In this document: piece after piece, positions 24,956 to 33,140 of the stretch
Layout: each line of letters opens with the position of its first letter
Position numbering within the stretch: position 1 is the first letter of the stretch
Assembly: GCA_043745195.1 (NCBI GenBank)
Contig: JAYTTF010000077.1
Location: 11,681 to 75,680 of the forward strand
Direction of reading: 5' to 3'
Source of the DNA: JANXSF01 sp043745195
GTDB taxonomy: Bacteria; Acidobacteriota; Terriglobia; Bryobacterales; Bryobacteraceae
DNA length: 64,000 bases
Program-made: the position numbers and the translations under genes
The notes under the pieces: model-generated
Seen by the model: only the letters and a program-made list of their open reading frames with translations
What the model was told of the DNA's origin: nothing
Database searches by the model: none

Positions 24956-26617
24956 TCAGTTTTTGTAAGCCACCGCCGAGGTGATTCCCTGCCCCTCAGT
25001 GATGGTAATTACCTGTCCGGATTTCACATGGGTGAATTTTTCGGTAGCTTGGCCCAGCCACTGCACTTCGATGGATTCGGCTTCAGCAGCTTCGCCTAGT
25101 CCGAAGTGCAAACGTAAATCACTCTGGGACATAAAAGTCGATCCCGACCGGACCTCTCCAACAAGTACGCGTTTCCCGACGTTCACTTTTACCGCAGTTC
25201 CAATCCCGCTCCTGTTAGTCTTTTGTCCCACGAGTCTCAAAGTAACGGAGTTCCCCACACTCCCTACCGTGTTGTGCAGAAGACTAAGCCGCTCGTTCAT
25301 GTTACTAATTAGAACGTCCGGTCGCCCGTCATTATCGTAGTCGCCAGTGGCCAAACCACGCGCGGAGGTTTTCTCCATTACCGCTGGACCAGCTTCAGCG
25401 GATACATCAGAAAACTTGCCGCCTCCGTTGTTGCGATACAGAATGCGACGTTGCCGGTATTCCCCGTTCTTCAGACCTGGATAAACGTGCCCGTTCACCA
25501 AAAAAATGTCCGGCCAGCCGTCGTTATTGTAGTCCAGGAATGCGGCGCCCCAGCCTAAATACTGCGAGTACTTACCCAATCCGGCCTGCATTGTAGTTTC
25601 CGCGAAACTTCCGTCGCGGTTATTGCGGTACAGGTTTGGAAAGTCGTCGGTAAAGTTCGTTTTCACCAAATCTGGCCAGCCATCGCCATCGTAATCCGCG
25701 ACAGCGGTGCCCATACCAGCCTGCTGCCTTCCATCCTCACTGAGCGCGACGCCACTTTCCAAAGCAACCTCAGCGAAGGTGCCGTTTTTATTGTTGCGAA
25801 ACAGCAAACTTGGTTGGGAGTCTACCGCGATGTAAATGTCGGGCCACCCATCGCGATCGTAATCAAGCGTGGTGACAGATAAGGAGTAACGCGGACCGGC
25901 TGCTTCAATTCCCGCTTGCTTAGAGACATCGGTAAAGCGAATGCCGGCCCGGGTGGACTCGTTGTGCCACAACCGGTTCATCCCCGGTTTGAGTCCCTGC
26001 GGCCCACACATCACTTTCTCTGATTTCCACACGCAGGGTTTCGGGCCATCCGGGCGTGGCGTATTCTTCTGATCGAAGTCCAGGTAATTGGCAACCATGA
26101 TGTCCAGTTTGCCGTCCCGGTCATAGTCCACAAACGCGCAGCCTGTCCCCCAGCGTGTAGCGCCTCCCGCCGGTGTAACGTCCTCAAAGGTGCCATCGCC
26201 GCGGTTACGGTACAACACATCAGTGCCCCAGTACGTCACATAGAGATCGATAAAGCCATCATTGTCGATGTCGCCCGCACACACGCCCTGTCCCCACCCG
26301 GACTTGGATAAGCCCGCATGCTTTGTTACGTCCTCAAAAGTGCCGTTCCCTTTGTTTCGGTAGAGATGGTTTGTCGGCTCGGTCCCTTTGGGAAAACCAC
26401 CAAACTTCGACGCCGTGACAGCAAAGATGTCGAGGAGCCCGTCGTTGTCGAAGTCGAGGAAAGCCACTCCGGTGCCAAGTGTTTCCACGATGTAGTTCTT
26501 TTGCTGATTGTCTCCACAGATAAAAAGGTCCTTCAATCCGGCATTAAGAGCCTCATCTACGAAAAATGGGCCGGGCGCCAGAGCTGCGGCAAGCGCACCC
26601 AGCAACACGCCCTTCAT
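24956..26617 (-). CDS. CRTAC1-like FG-GAP/ASPIC-UnbV protein (second of a tandem pair)
   Basis: The 553-residue secreted protein has a short hydrophobic signal (about 1-16) and at least seven Ca-binding FG-GAP/VCBS motifs of the form DxDxDGxxD (DFDNDGLLD, DIDNDGFID, DYDRDGKLD, DYDRDGWPD, DYDGDGWPD, DYNNDGWPD, DYDNDGRPD). These suggest a seven-bladed propeller. The last 100 residues form an ASPIC/UnbV domain (GIGTAVKVNVG ... VQWLGQ). It overlaps the upstream paralog by 4 bp. Such proteins are common in Acidobacteria beside TonB receptors, and the function is unknown. Confidence 0.88.
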   Translation of the reverse strand: MKGVLLGALAAALAPGPFFVDEALNAGLKDLFICGDNQQKNYIVETLGTGVAFLDFDNDGLLDIFAVTASKFGGFPKGTEPTNHLYRNKGNGTFEDVTKHAGLSKSGWGQGVCAGDIDNDGFIDLYVTYWGTDVLYRNRGDGTFEDVTPAGGATRWGTGCAFVDYDRDGKLDIMVANYLDFDQKNTPRPDGPKPCVWKSEKVMCGPQGLKPGMNRLWHNESTRAGIRFTDVSKQAGIEAAGPRYSLSVTTLDYDRDGWPDIYIAVDSQPSLLFRNNKNGTFAEVALESGVALSEDGRQQAGMGTAVADYDGDGWPDLVKTNFTDDFPNLYRNNRDGSFAETTMQAGLGKYSQYLGWGAAFLDYNNDGWPDIFLVNGHVYPGLKNGEYRQRRILYRNNGGGKFSDVSAEAGPAVMEKTSARGLATGDYDNDGRPDVLISNMNERLSLLHNTVGSVGNSVTLRLVGQKTNRSGIGTAVKVNVGKRVLVGEVRSGSTFMSQSDLRLHFGLGEAAEAESIEVQWLGQATEKFTHVKSGQVITITEGQGITSAVAYKN

Positions 26618-28275
26618 TTCTCGGCCTCTTTAGCAACGAATATCTGATTGGCCGCAATCTCAGTCCAGGTTTGCACTATCCCGCTGGGCCAGCGAATCTC
26701 GAGCAGACGTACTCGCTTTTCGTTGCCAAGGCCAAAGTGCACGCGCTTGTCGTGCGCCGATAAATAGCTGCCGGCTGACGAAACGAAGCCAAATTGCTCG
26801 CGGCCGGAAGGTGTGACGATCCGAACTGAAGCTCCAATCCCATCGCGGTTGCTCTTAGTTCCGATGGTATCGATTAGGAGCCAGCCATTCCCCTTCGCGG
26901 CGTTCTTCAATATGCGCGGCGCACCGCGGTTGGAGGACACGACAATGTCTATCGCCCCATCGTTGTCCAAGTCTCCGAACGCCGCCCCTCGGCCGGCCAT
27001 CGGAGTGGTAAAAGCGCTGCCTGACAAGGCAGAAACATCGGTGAACTTTCCCCCGGCGTTCCGCAACAATAGCGGCGTCTCCCGATAGTGAAGTCCCGGC
27101 TGCGTGAGTTCGATATTGTCGAGAACGTGCCCTTGCGCCACAAAAATATCTTTCCAGCCGTCGTTATCAAAATCGACAAAACGTGTACCCCAGCCGGAAT
27201 GCATTTTGCTTATTGCCGCCACTCCCGAGGGAGCCGAGGCATATTCGAATAAGGTCTTTCGGTTGCGAAAGAGGCCGTACCCCTGATTAGCTAATGCGTT
27301 CACAAATATGTCAGGCCACCCATCATTATCGTAATCATTGAAGTCGGCGCCCATGCCGGCGAAGACCTTTCCATCCTCATCGTAGGCAAGTCCCAGGGGT
27401 AAACCAATTTCTTCGAATTTGCCATTGTGTAGATTCCGGAAGAGCTGCTGCGGGAAGCTGTCGTTTGCTACGAAAACATCCGGCCAGCCGTCGCGATCTG
27501 CGTCATTAAACGCGACGCCAAGTCCTTTCCCGGGTGCTTTGGAGATACCAGCATCGACGCTCGTTTCTTTAAAACGGCCTCCCCCCAAGTTGCGGTAGAG
27601 CAAGTGGGTAACGGCCTCAAACTGATCGGGGTGACAATAAGACCGCATCCCAGGTTTTGTGTCGCCGCACCACTTGTTTTTCTCAAAGCCCCAATCCAGG
27701 TAACGGATTACGAAAAGGTCAAGCAGACCGTCCCGATCATAATCGATGAAACCGGCACTTGTAGACCACCCGCTGCCCTCGACGCCAGCTTTCGCTGTCA
27801 CGTTTTCGAAGGTTCCATTGCCCAGGTTGCGGTATAGAATATTTCCGCCAAATCCGGTGACATACAAATCGGGTCGGCCATCGTTGTCGTAATCTCCAAC
27901 TGCCACACCCTGGCCGTATCCAACGCCTTGCAGGCCGGCTTTCGCCGTAATGTCGGTGAAGGATCCATCGCCATTGTTTCGGTACAACCGGTTCCAGAAT
28001 CGAGGGTCCGATTTATCGGGCCGGTCGCCTTGCTTCATGCTGGTGCGTAGCGCGGCCCCGTTAACAAAGAAAATATCGAGCTTGCCGTCGCCATCCACAT
28101 CGAGCATTGCGACTCCTCCACCCATGGCTTCCACCAAATACTTATCCGTTGTTGCGCTAGGATCGGAAACAAATCCGACGCGGGAGGGTCCCGTGATATC
28201 CAGAAAAAATGTCGAGTGTGAAAGGCCACCGGCAAAAATGAAAGCTGCGAGTCCAAGGGCCAGAGAGTACCGCAT
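26614..28275 (-). CDS. CRTAC1-like FG-GAP/ASPIC-UnbV protein (first of a tandem pair)
   Basis: From the ATG at 28275 the protein has 553 residues, the same length as its downstream neighbour, and a signal peptide (MRYSLALGLAAFIFAGG). Seven DxDxDGxxD propeller motifs are visible (DVDGDGKLD, DYDNDGRPD, DYDRDGLLD, DADRDGWPD, DYDNDGWPD, DFDNDGWKD, DLDNDGAID). The ASPIC/UnbV domain ends the protein (GIGASVRIVTPSG ... IRWPSG). A frame extending to 28320 begins with a non-signal extension and is less likely. The pair probably arose by tandem duplication. Confidence 0.86.
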   Translation of the reverse strand: MRYSLALGLAAFIFAGGLSHSTFFLDITGPSRVGFVSDPSATTDKYLVEAMGGGVAMLDVDGDGKLDIFFVNGAALRTSMKQGDRPDKSDPRFWNRLYRNNGDGSFTDITAKAGLQGVGYGQGVAVGDYDNDGRPDLYVTGFGGNILYRNLGNGTFENVTAKAGVEGSGWSTSAGFIDYDRDGLLDLFVIRYLDWGFEKNKWCGDTKPGMRSYCHPDQFEAVTHLLYRNLGGGRFKETSVDAGISKAPGKGLGVAFNDADRDGWPDVFVANDSFPQQLFRNLHNGKFEEIGLPLGLAYDEDGKVFAGMGADFNDYDNDGWPDIFVNALANQGYGLFRNRKTLFEYASAPSGVAAISKMHSGWGTRFVDFDNDGWKDIFVAQGHVLDNIELTQPGLHYRETPLLLRNAGGKFTDVSALSGSAFTTPMAGRGAAFGDLDNDGAIDIVVSSNRGAPRILKNAAKGNGWLLIDTIGTKSNRDGIGASVRIVTPSGREQFGFVSSAGSYLSAHDKRVHFGLGNEKRVRLLEIRWPSGIVQTWTEIAANQIFVAKEAEK

Positions 28276-28322
28276 TGCGCAACCATGATAGCACCGGGGA
28301 ATTTTCTGTTCCGGAAGCAATC

Positions 28323-28484
28323 TTTCGAGCCAGTCGCCGAACGAGGCCTGTCCCCCATCAGAGTGATTCCCGATCCTGCGAAAGGCTGGTAAACCGCTTG
28401 CCCGGGACTTGAGTTATTTGCGATTGGCCGCCGCATTCGCCCACAGCGTGAATTGCTTGCGGCCCAAAATATTCCAAATGAACA
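28323..28484 (-). pseudogene. Remnant of a phage/ParB-type DNA modification methylase
   Basis: One frame reads RRPIANNSSPGQAVYQPF then AGSGITL. This matches the C-terminal SAM-binding region of N4/N6 DNA methylases of the ParB-linked and phage type, whose consensus is RPIENNSSPGQAVYEPF followed by GSGTT. Sequence on both sides does not continue the family and no start is available. Only about 50 codons survive, so it cannot be functional. Confidence 0.6.
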
Positions 28485-28946
28485 GCTTGTAGTTATCGCG
28501 CATTCATCTTTGGCAGATCTTCGATCTCTGGTAAAGTACATCGCTGCTTCATAACTGAGTGGACTCTTTCTCATACTTGTCAACCTCAGTTCATGGACGC
28601 TCGTTTCGTCGGCGTTAGCAAGGCGCAGCGACGAGGGGATTTGCTCAGGGTTTGTGCGCACTAGGGGTTTCTTCGCCCGCCGCTTATAAGCCAATGCCGG
28701 CAACGATGCGATGTCCTTAATAGCATCGTCAAGTACCGATCCTTCTTCACGTCCCATAAAACCTCTTCCGCCCCGAGCAGAGCCCATTTTCGAAAGTGAT
28801 GTGGGTGTGGGCAAAGGAACGACGCCAAGCCATGCAGACGCGGCCGTTGTGGTTGCTCGATCAAATGTCCAGCACCCACAACGTGTTCCGCTTGGCGGTA
28901 TGCTCGTTGTCTGGTGAAATTGGAGCGCTTCTCGCTCCATGTCAAT

Positions 28947-29218
28947 TAATACTCAGCAAAGTTGGAAATTGTGTATATTTGGTGGCCCGTGTTCAACCCT
29001 CCTGTCAACAAACGCGGGCTGTCAACAGGAGAAACCAGAGAGTTCGCAGGAAATGATTTGGGGTTCGGGTTGAACCCCGGGGGTTCAACTCGCTCTCCCA
29101 AATACCAGACTTTCAAACTGGAGAGGTTGAGGATAGTCGCAAATCTCGCTAAATGTTCGGGTTAGTTGCGAGTGTGAAACAGCAAATTGTAAGGTTTGAA
29201 ATTACCAGGAAAATGATT
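28947..29218. repeat. Interspersed ~270-bp repeat, copy 2, abutting tRNA-Gln
   Basis: This copy matches 19629-19924 throughout. It contains the perfect arms GTTGAACCC and GGGTTCAAC around a CCGGG centre, preceded by a GGGTTC/GAACCC pairing, so it could fold into a strong hairpin as DNA or RNA. CTCCTGT and ACAGGAG give a second possible stem. Its right end touches the CCA end of the tRNA-Gln gene. A 67-codon open frame crosses it but is not preserved in copy 1. Confidence 0.75.
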
Positions 29219-29292
29219 TGGCTCCCCGACATGGATTCGAACCACGATTCACGGCGTCAAAGGCCGCTGTCCTACCATTAGACGATCGAGGA
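29219..29292 (-). tRNA. tRNA-Gln (anticodon TTG)
   Basis: Read on the minus strand, the acceptor stem TCCTCGA pairs with TCGGGGA (with G-T pairs), followed by discriminator G and an encoded CCA. The D arm is GTCTAATGGTAGGAC. The anticodon stem GCGGC/GCCGT encloses CTTTGAC, with anticodon TTG reading CAA. The T arm is CGTGG-TTCGAAT-CCATG. All four arms pair, so the gene looks intact. Its 3' end faces the 270-bp repeat, the usual side of integrase-mediated insertion. Confidence 0.93.
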
Positions 29293-29638
29293 GTGAGCGC
29301 GCACAAAATCGTGCGTTACCCTTTTAGTTTACCCCAACTCGATGTGCGGAGTGAAGTATGCTGTCTCCGAATTGAGTCATCTAAAATGTGACTGAAGAGC
29401 ATACGGTTGGATTAAATAAAAAGTGACCGAAGCAATCTGAACAGTGGAGTGTCCAAAGGGTCCAGGAGATGGACATGCACTCACGGGAACAATAACTTGC
29501 CCGGGTACGAGAAGAATACGGGAAGGCGAGCAAGCTTGGAAAGACGCGCCTGCTCAAGAGGCGCGGAAGCGGACCAAGCTTAACCGAAAAGTATTGATTG
29601 GCAAACTGGGGCCCACCGAAGCCATAACCCTGCGCTAG

Positions 29639-29952
29639 CTATCCGGTCTGCACGTAGCGTTGGAACGGGTTGGGATCCTTTTTGCAGCAGTTGGTTGCCA
29701 AGCTGCATCTGTCAGGCGTCAACTGGTTCAGTTGCGGACCTAGCGGGCTATCGGTGAGTTTAGAGCCCTTGTTGCCAACGTACGCCGCTTCAATGGAGAG
29801 CTTGCCGGGCAATTCACGTTGCACGTTGAAATTCCACTGCTGCGCGTATGCACCGGGGCGCTGCGATCAATGGCGCCGTCGCGTCCGCTCACGCCGAAGT
29901 CCTGACCGCAGTTGGTGAGTAACCCTGTGCCGGGCGCGGTGGGCAACTGCAA
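29639..29952 (-). pseudogene. Fragment of an Oar-like TonB-dependent receptor
   Basis: One minus frame reads GAYAQQWNFNVQRELPGKL then SIEAAYVGNKGSKL and QLNQL. The full-length receptor at 21199-24705 carries the equivalent stretch (FQLPAKFVLDTTYIGNKGTRL, LNQLP). An in-frame TGA lies about 30 bp upstream of this stretch, and the sequence further up is open in a different frame. About 70 codons of the family remain. It is a decayed piece of a second receptor of the same type. Confidence 0.75.
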
Positions 29953-29959
29953 GCGGCGG

Positions 29960-30480
29960 ATGTCGGCTGGGGACGAAAATAGGCATCTTGCGCAATGGCC
30001 TTTAATTCATGATTAGTTTGATGCCTGACACGGACATGCTTTGCGACGACGCAGTGCAGGTCGAGGGTCTCGTCCGATTCATCAAGGCGCGTTTCCAGGA
30101 AAGCCGCGCAGATGTCACCCAGTTGTTCAGCTTGCGCCCGGTTGAGACTATGATCCTTGTGAAGCGCGTTCCCGATGAACGTCTTCGGCTCGCCTTGTTG
30201 AGGTTGGTCGTCGAAACGCAAATCAAACCACTGACCCAGTAGGTGGTTAGTTGCCCTTTAGATGGCTTAACTCGGGCTCCAGCAGCGCGAAGCGGTTACT
30301 GGACGCTGTTGGCCGTTAGTCCGCGTTCCTTTGTATAGAGGTCGTCCATCAACATGCTTTTGTGGCCAATGAGGTCGCGGCGGGTTTGGCTGTCGATCCG
30401 GTACAGCGGGTAATCGGCATTAGAGTCCTTAGCGATGCAGTCTTTCGAGCACCACGCCGGGGTTACGCGCGATCGCAATC
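29960..30480 (-). pseudogene. Possible decayed coding sequence, unrecognised
   Basis: Two minus-strand stretches look coding-like: about 29980-30221 (GNALHKDHSLNRAQAEQLG ... FLETRLDESDETLDLHCVV) and about 30296-30478 (ADYPLYRIDSQTRRDLIGHK ... LTANSVQ). They are in different frames with stops between. I do not recognise a family. They could be one frameshifted gene or chance open frames. Confidence 0.25.
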
Positions 30481-30500
30481 TGTGAGAGTGTGGCCCCGCA

Positions 30501-30542
30501 AGGACCAGGAGGTCGCAGGTTCGAACCCTGCCGCCCCAACCA
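30501..30542 (+). pseudogene. Orphan 3' end of a tRNA gene
   Basis: A complete T arm GCAGG-TTCGAAC-CCTGC (30515-30531) is followed by CGCCCCA, a discriminator A and CCA, but no matching 5' acceptor TGGGGCG or D arm exists in the 75 bp upstream. It is a tRNA 3' fragment of the kind left as an attachment site by integrative elements. The parent tRNA is not in this window. Confidence 0.7.
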
Positions 30543-30698
30543 ACTCATCCCTCCTCTACGCGAACGCCGGGGCAACCCAGTCCCCGATTATTTACCGAAG
30601 CAATTTCTGCTCCGATCGTCTGAAGTAACGCAAACCTTGCGGATTTCTGAGTAGATAGACCTAAAATACTTTGGGTGTTGAATTGCTTCTAATTTCTC

Positions 30699-30968
30699 AT
30701 GGTATTGAAAAGCGATTCAACGAACATCAACCTGAACATCCAGCCTGAAGCAGAACATATAACTGAAGATCGATTGGATGCATATGTCCTTCAAACGTTT
30801 CTAGATGGCCCGAACGATTCACCGATTCAACAACACATCAATTGTTGTCACATATGCCAGGCCCGCTTGGAGGAAACATGGGATTTCATTCAAGCACTAC
30901 GCCAAACTATTCGCAACGAGACTGTTTTTTCTCCGAATTCCTTAGAAAACGAGATTTCCGTCAACTAG
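30699..30968 (+). CDS. Small protein with anti-sigma-type zinc motif
   Basis: The 89-residue protein contains HINCCHIC, which fits HxxxCxxC, the zinc-binding motif of ZAS anti-sigma domains and zf-HC2 proteins, preceded by an EDRLDAYVLQTFLDGP helix common to such domains. No membrane segment follows, so it would be a soluble or minimal form. It lies 16 bp upstream of a catalase-like gene and may sense zinc-thiol oxidation, an inference from motif and neighbour. No sigma-factor gene is adjacent. The ribosome-binding site is weak. Confidence 0.55.
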   Translation: MVLKSDSTNINLNIQPEAEHITEDRLDAYVLQTFLDGPNDSPIQQHINCCHICQARLEETWDFIQALRQTIRNETVFSPNSLENEISVN

Positions 30969-30984
30969 CTCCAAATGGCTCCAC

Positions 30985-32079
30985 ATGACTGACCCGCAAT
31001 ACTGCCGCTATACCAACTCGATAGAAGTTCCAAAGCCTGAAGAGGAACAGCAATTTTCAGAGATCGCAGCCAGGATGAAAAACATGTCAAGCCTCATTAG
31101 CGATCGGGCTCGCCACGCCGTACGGTCGGTCCATGCTAAGAGTCATGGCCTGTTAAGAGCGGAACTCACGGTTCTTGATAGTCTCCCCGAGCCACTTGCG
31201 CAAGGAATGTTTCAGCACGGTGGAATCTACCCGGCAATTATGCGCTTCTCAACTGTACCTGGAGACATTCTTGCGGACAGCATTTCAACCCCTCGTGGGC
31301 TTGCAATTAAAGTGATCGGCGTCGAAGGCCCGATGTTGAAGGAACATCAGGGCGAGGTCACACAAGACCTTGTAATGGTGAATGGCAAAGCGTTCCCTAG
31401 CCCGGATTCGGCCACATTTTTGGAAGGAATCAAGACGCTTGAAAAGCACGTAAACGATTCAGAAGCGTTCAAACAACTTGTATCGACTGCCGCGCGAACA
31501 GCTGAGACTGTCCTTGAGGCCGTCGGAATTAAGAGTGCAACGTTGAAAGGTTTTGGCCATCCGCAAACTCATATTCTTGGCGAAACTTTTAGCACCGTCG
31601 CCGCACTCCGCTATGGAAATTACATGGCCAAGCTTTGCCTTGAGCCCGCATCGCAGAATCTGAAGGATCTGAAGGACAAACATGTCGACACTGGAAGCGG
31701 GCATTCAGCGCTGCGCGATGTTGTTGTCGAATTCTTCAAGACTGGCGAAGCCGTCTGGGATTTGAAGGTCCAGTTGTGTGTTGATCTGGAAACCATGCCG
31801 ATTGAAGATGCTTCGGTTCAGTGGCCAGAGGAGTTGAGCCCCTATCTAACCGTAGGCCGTCTGGTTGCCAAGCCGCAAGACGCTTACAGCGCGGCGCGAC
31901 GGCTATATGTCGACGAAATACTATCCTTCAATCCTTGGCACGGAATCGAAGCTCATCGTCCCCTCGGGAATATTATGCGAGCACGCAAGCAAGCATATGC
32001 GGCCTCCTCCCAATTTCGGCACGAAACAAACGGCAGGCAAATCAGTGAACCGCGGTCGATAGCAGAGTTGCCCGCATAG
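30985..32079 (+). CDS. Catalase-like heme protein
   Basis: The 364-residue protein belongs to the short catalase-related (SrpA-like) family. It has RSVHAKSHGLLRAE near 47-60, where His50 corresponds to the distal catalytic histidine of catalases. A central MRFSTVPGD lies near 86-94. The C-terminal RLYVDEILSFNPWHGIEAHRP includes Tyr308 as a plausible heme ligand, and PLGNIMRARKQAY follows. It is shorter than true catalases (about 480 residues) and probably acts as a heme-dependent peroxidase. It follows the ZAS-motif gene by 16 bp and converges with rpiA, with the two stops adjacent. Confidence 0.85.
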   Translation: MTDPQYCRYTNSIEVPKPEEEQQFSEIAARMKNMSSLISDRARHAVRSVHAKSHGLLRAELTVLDSLPEPLAQGMFQHGGIYPAIMRFSTVPGDILADSISTPRGLAIKVIGVEGPMLKEHQGEVTQDLVMVNGKAFPSPDSATFLEGIKTLEKHVNDSEAFKQLVSTAARTAETVLEAVGIKSATLKGFGHPQTHILGETFSTVAALRYGNYMAKLCLEPASQNLKDLKDKHVDTGSGHSALRDVVVEFFKTGEAVWDLKVQLCVDLETMPIEDASVQWPEELSPYLTVGRLVAKPQDAYSAARRLYVDEILSFNPWHGIEAHRPLGNIMRARKQAYAASSQFRHETNGRQISEPRSIAELPA

Positions 32080-32760
32080 CTATGTTCTATCAATACGTCT
32101 GAACTCTACGTTCCCCGATGAAAGCGCCAGTAGCAGTATATCCGCTGGTCGCCGTGCAAAGATTCCGCAAGTAACGACTCCCGGAATTTGATTGATTTCC
32201 TCCTCAAATGCGACAGCATCGGAAATCCGCAGATCATGCATATCGAGAATCACGTTGCCATTGTCGGTTACGAATCCTTCCCGCAGAACTGGACGACCTC
32301 CCCTGCCCTCGAGCTCCCTTGCGATGTACCCGGAGGCCATGGGAATCACTTCAATTGGCAACGGAAACCGGCCAAGTTGTCCAACCAATTTGGATTCGTC
32401 GGCCATACAGACAAAACTAATGGCCACAGCGGCAACGATCTTTTCCCTTGTCAGCGAACCGCCTCCACCTTTCATCATTTCCATGTTTTCGTTAATCTCA
32501 TCCGCCCCGTCAATATACACCGGAAGCTGCCGAACGGAATTGAGATCATAAATCGCGATTCCCGCTTTATTCAACAGTTCAGCCGTTGCGTTTGAAGCGG
32601 CCACTGCTCCCTTAATCTGCAAATGCGCGTGCGTCGCGTGTGTCAGCGCGGCGATGAAGAAATTGACCGTCGATCCACTTCCTACACCGATAATTGAGCC
32701 CTCGGGCACAAAATGCATAGCTGCTTGGGCGGAAGCCCGTTTTAAGTTGTCATCGCCCAT
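32080..32760 (-). CDS. rpiA: Ribose-5-phosphate isomerase A
   Basis: The 226-residue protein starts at the ATG at 32760 with AAAGAGG upstream. It has the RpiA hallmarks GVGSGSTV at about 25-32, the catalytic loop DGADEIN at 84-90, and KGGGGSLTREK at 97-107. It interconverts ribose-5-phosphate and ribulose-5-phosphate in the pentose phosphate pathway. An in-frame extension to 32892 overlaps the divergent small gene at 32842 and is unlikely. Length and motifs are normal. Confidence 0.95.
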   Translation of the reverse strand: MGDDNLKRASAQAAMHFVPEGSIIGVGSGSTVNFFIAALTHATHAHLQIKGAVAASNATAELLNKAGIAIYDLNSVRQLPVYIDGADEINENMEMMKGGGGSLTREKIVAAVAISFVCMADESKLVGQLGRFPLPIEVIPMASGYIARELEGRGGRPVLREGFVTDNGNVILDMHDLRISDAVAFEEEINQIPGVVTCGIFARRPADILLLALSSGNVEFRRIDRT

Positions 32761-32841
32761 TGGCGCACCTCTTTGTGGCCGGGAGAGATTGGCCACTCTC
32801 GTGCTCGACTTAACTGGTAAATCAAGGAGCCTAGGAACATT

Positions 32842-33120
32842 ATGAAGAATAACAAGGAAGAATTGAAAACCTACAGAATTCCGTCGACACAAGAGAAGGG
32901 GGGCGCCGGTTCAGCCGGCCAGTCCGGGGATACCCAAGGTTTACCTGACGTCGCCGAAGCTGGTTTCGAGAGCATCCAGGAAATGGTTGAAGAAGGACAA
33001 TACTCCGAAGCGGAAACTCTTCTTGCCGTGGAAGAGGCTTCCGATGGAGAAGTCGCCGAACTGCACCCCAAACAGGTACTTCAAGATGACGTCCCTTTGG
33101 AATATCTAAACCAAGACTAG
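32842..33120 (+). CDS. Small acidic protein, function unknown
   Basis: The 92-residue protein has AGGA at good spacing before its ATG. It has a glycine-rich basic start, then a strongly acidic region (EEGQYSEAETLLAVEEASDGEVAEL) and the end DDVPLEYLNQD. I recall similar small proteins ending in DDVPxEY in other bacteria, but know no function. No membrane or metal motif is seen. It diverges from rpiA by 81 bp and precedes the broken ABC gene by 20 bp. Confidence 0.6.
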   Translation: MKNNKEELKTYRIPSTQEKGGAGSAGQSGDTQGLPDVAEAGFESIQEMVEEGQYSEAETLLAVEEASDGEVAELHPKQVLQDDVPLEYLNQD

Positions 33121-33140
33121 CTTTTCAATTGCTTTAAAAA

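Larger units (their letters stand above)
28276..30698. other. 2.4-kb remnant region around a tRNA gene
   Basis: This stretch holds no intact protein gene. It contains a DNA-methylase remnant, a second copy of the 290-bp repeat, an intact tRNA-Gln, a TonB-receptor remnant, two short decayed coding-like stretches and an orphan tRNA 3' end. The mixture suggests repeated insertion and decay at the tRNA locus. Confidence 0.65.

Noticed and set aside
28035..28940. A 301-codon minus-strand open frame
   Set aside because: It runs through the 5' part of the CRTAC1-like gene in another frame; only the short middle section (28323-28484) resembles a protein family, so I report that as a remnant and not a gene.
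30467..30542. Complete tRNA at this position
   Set aside because: Only the T arm and acceptor 3' strand are present; no 5' acceptor, D arm or anticodon arm pairs with them.
30362..30628. An 88-codon plus frame containing EVAGSNPAAPTN
   Set aside because: That peptide is the familiar false translation of a tRNA T arm; the DNA is the orphan tRNA 3' end.
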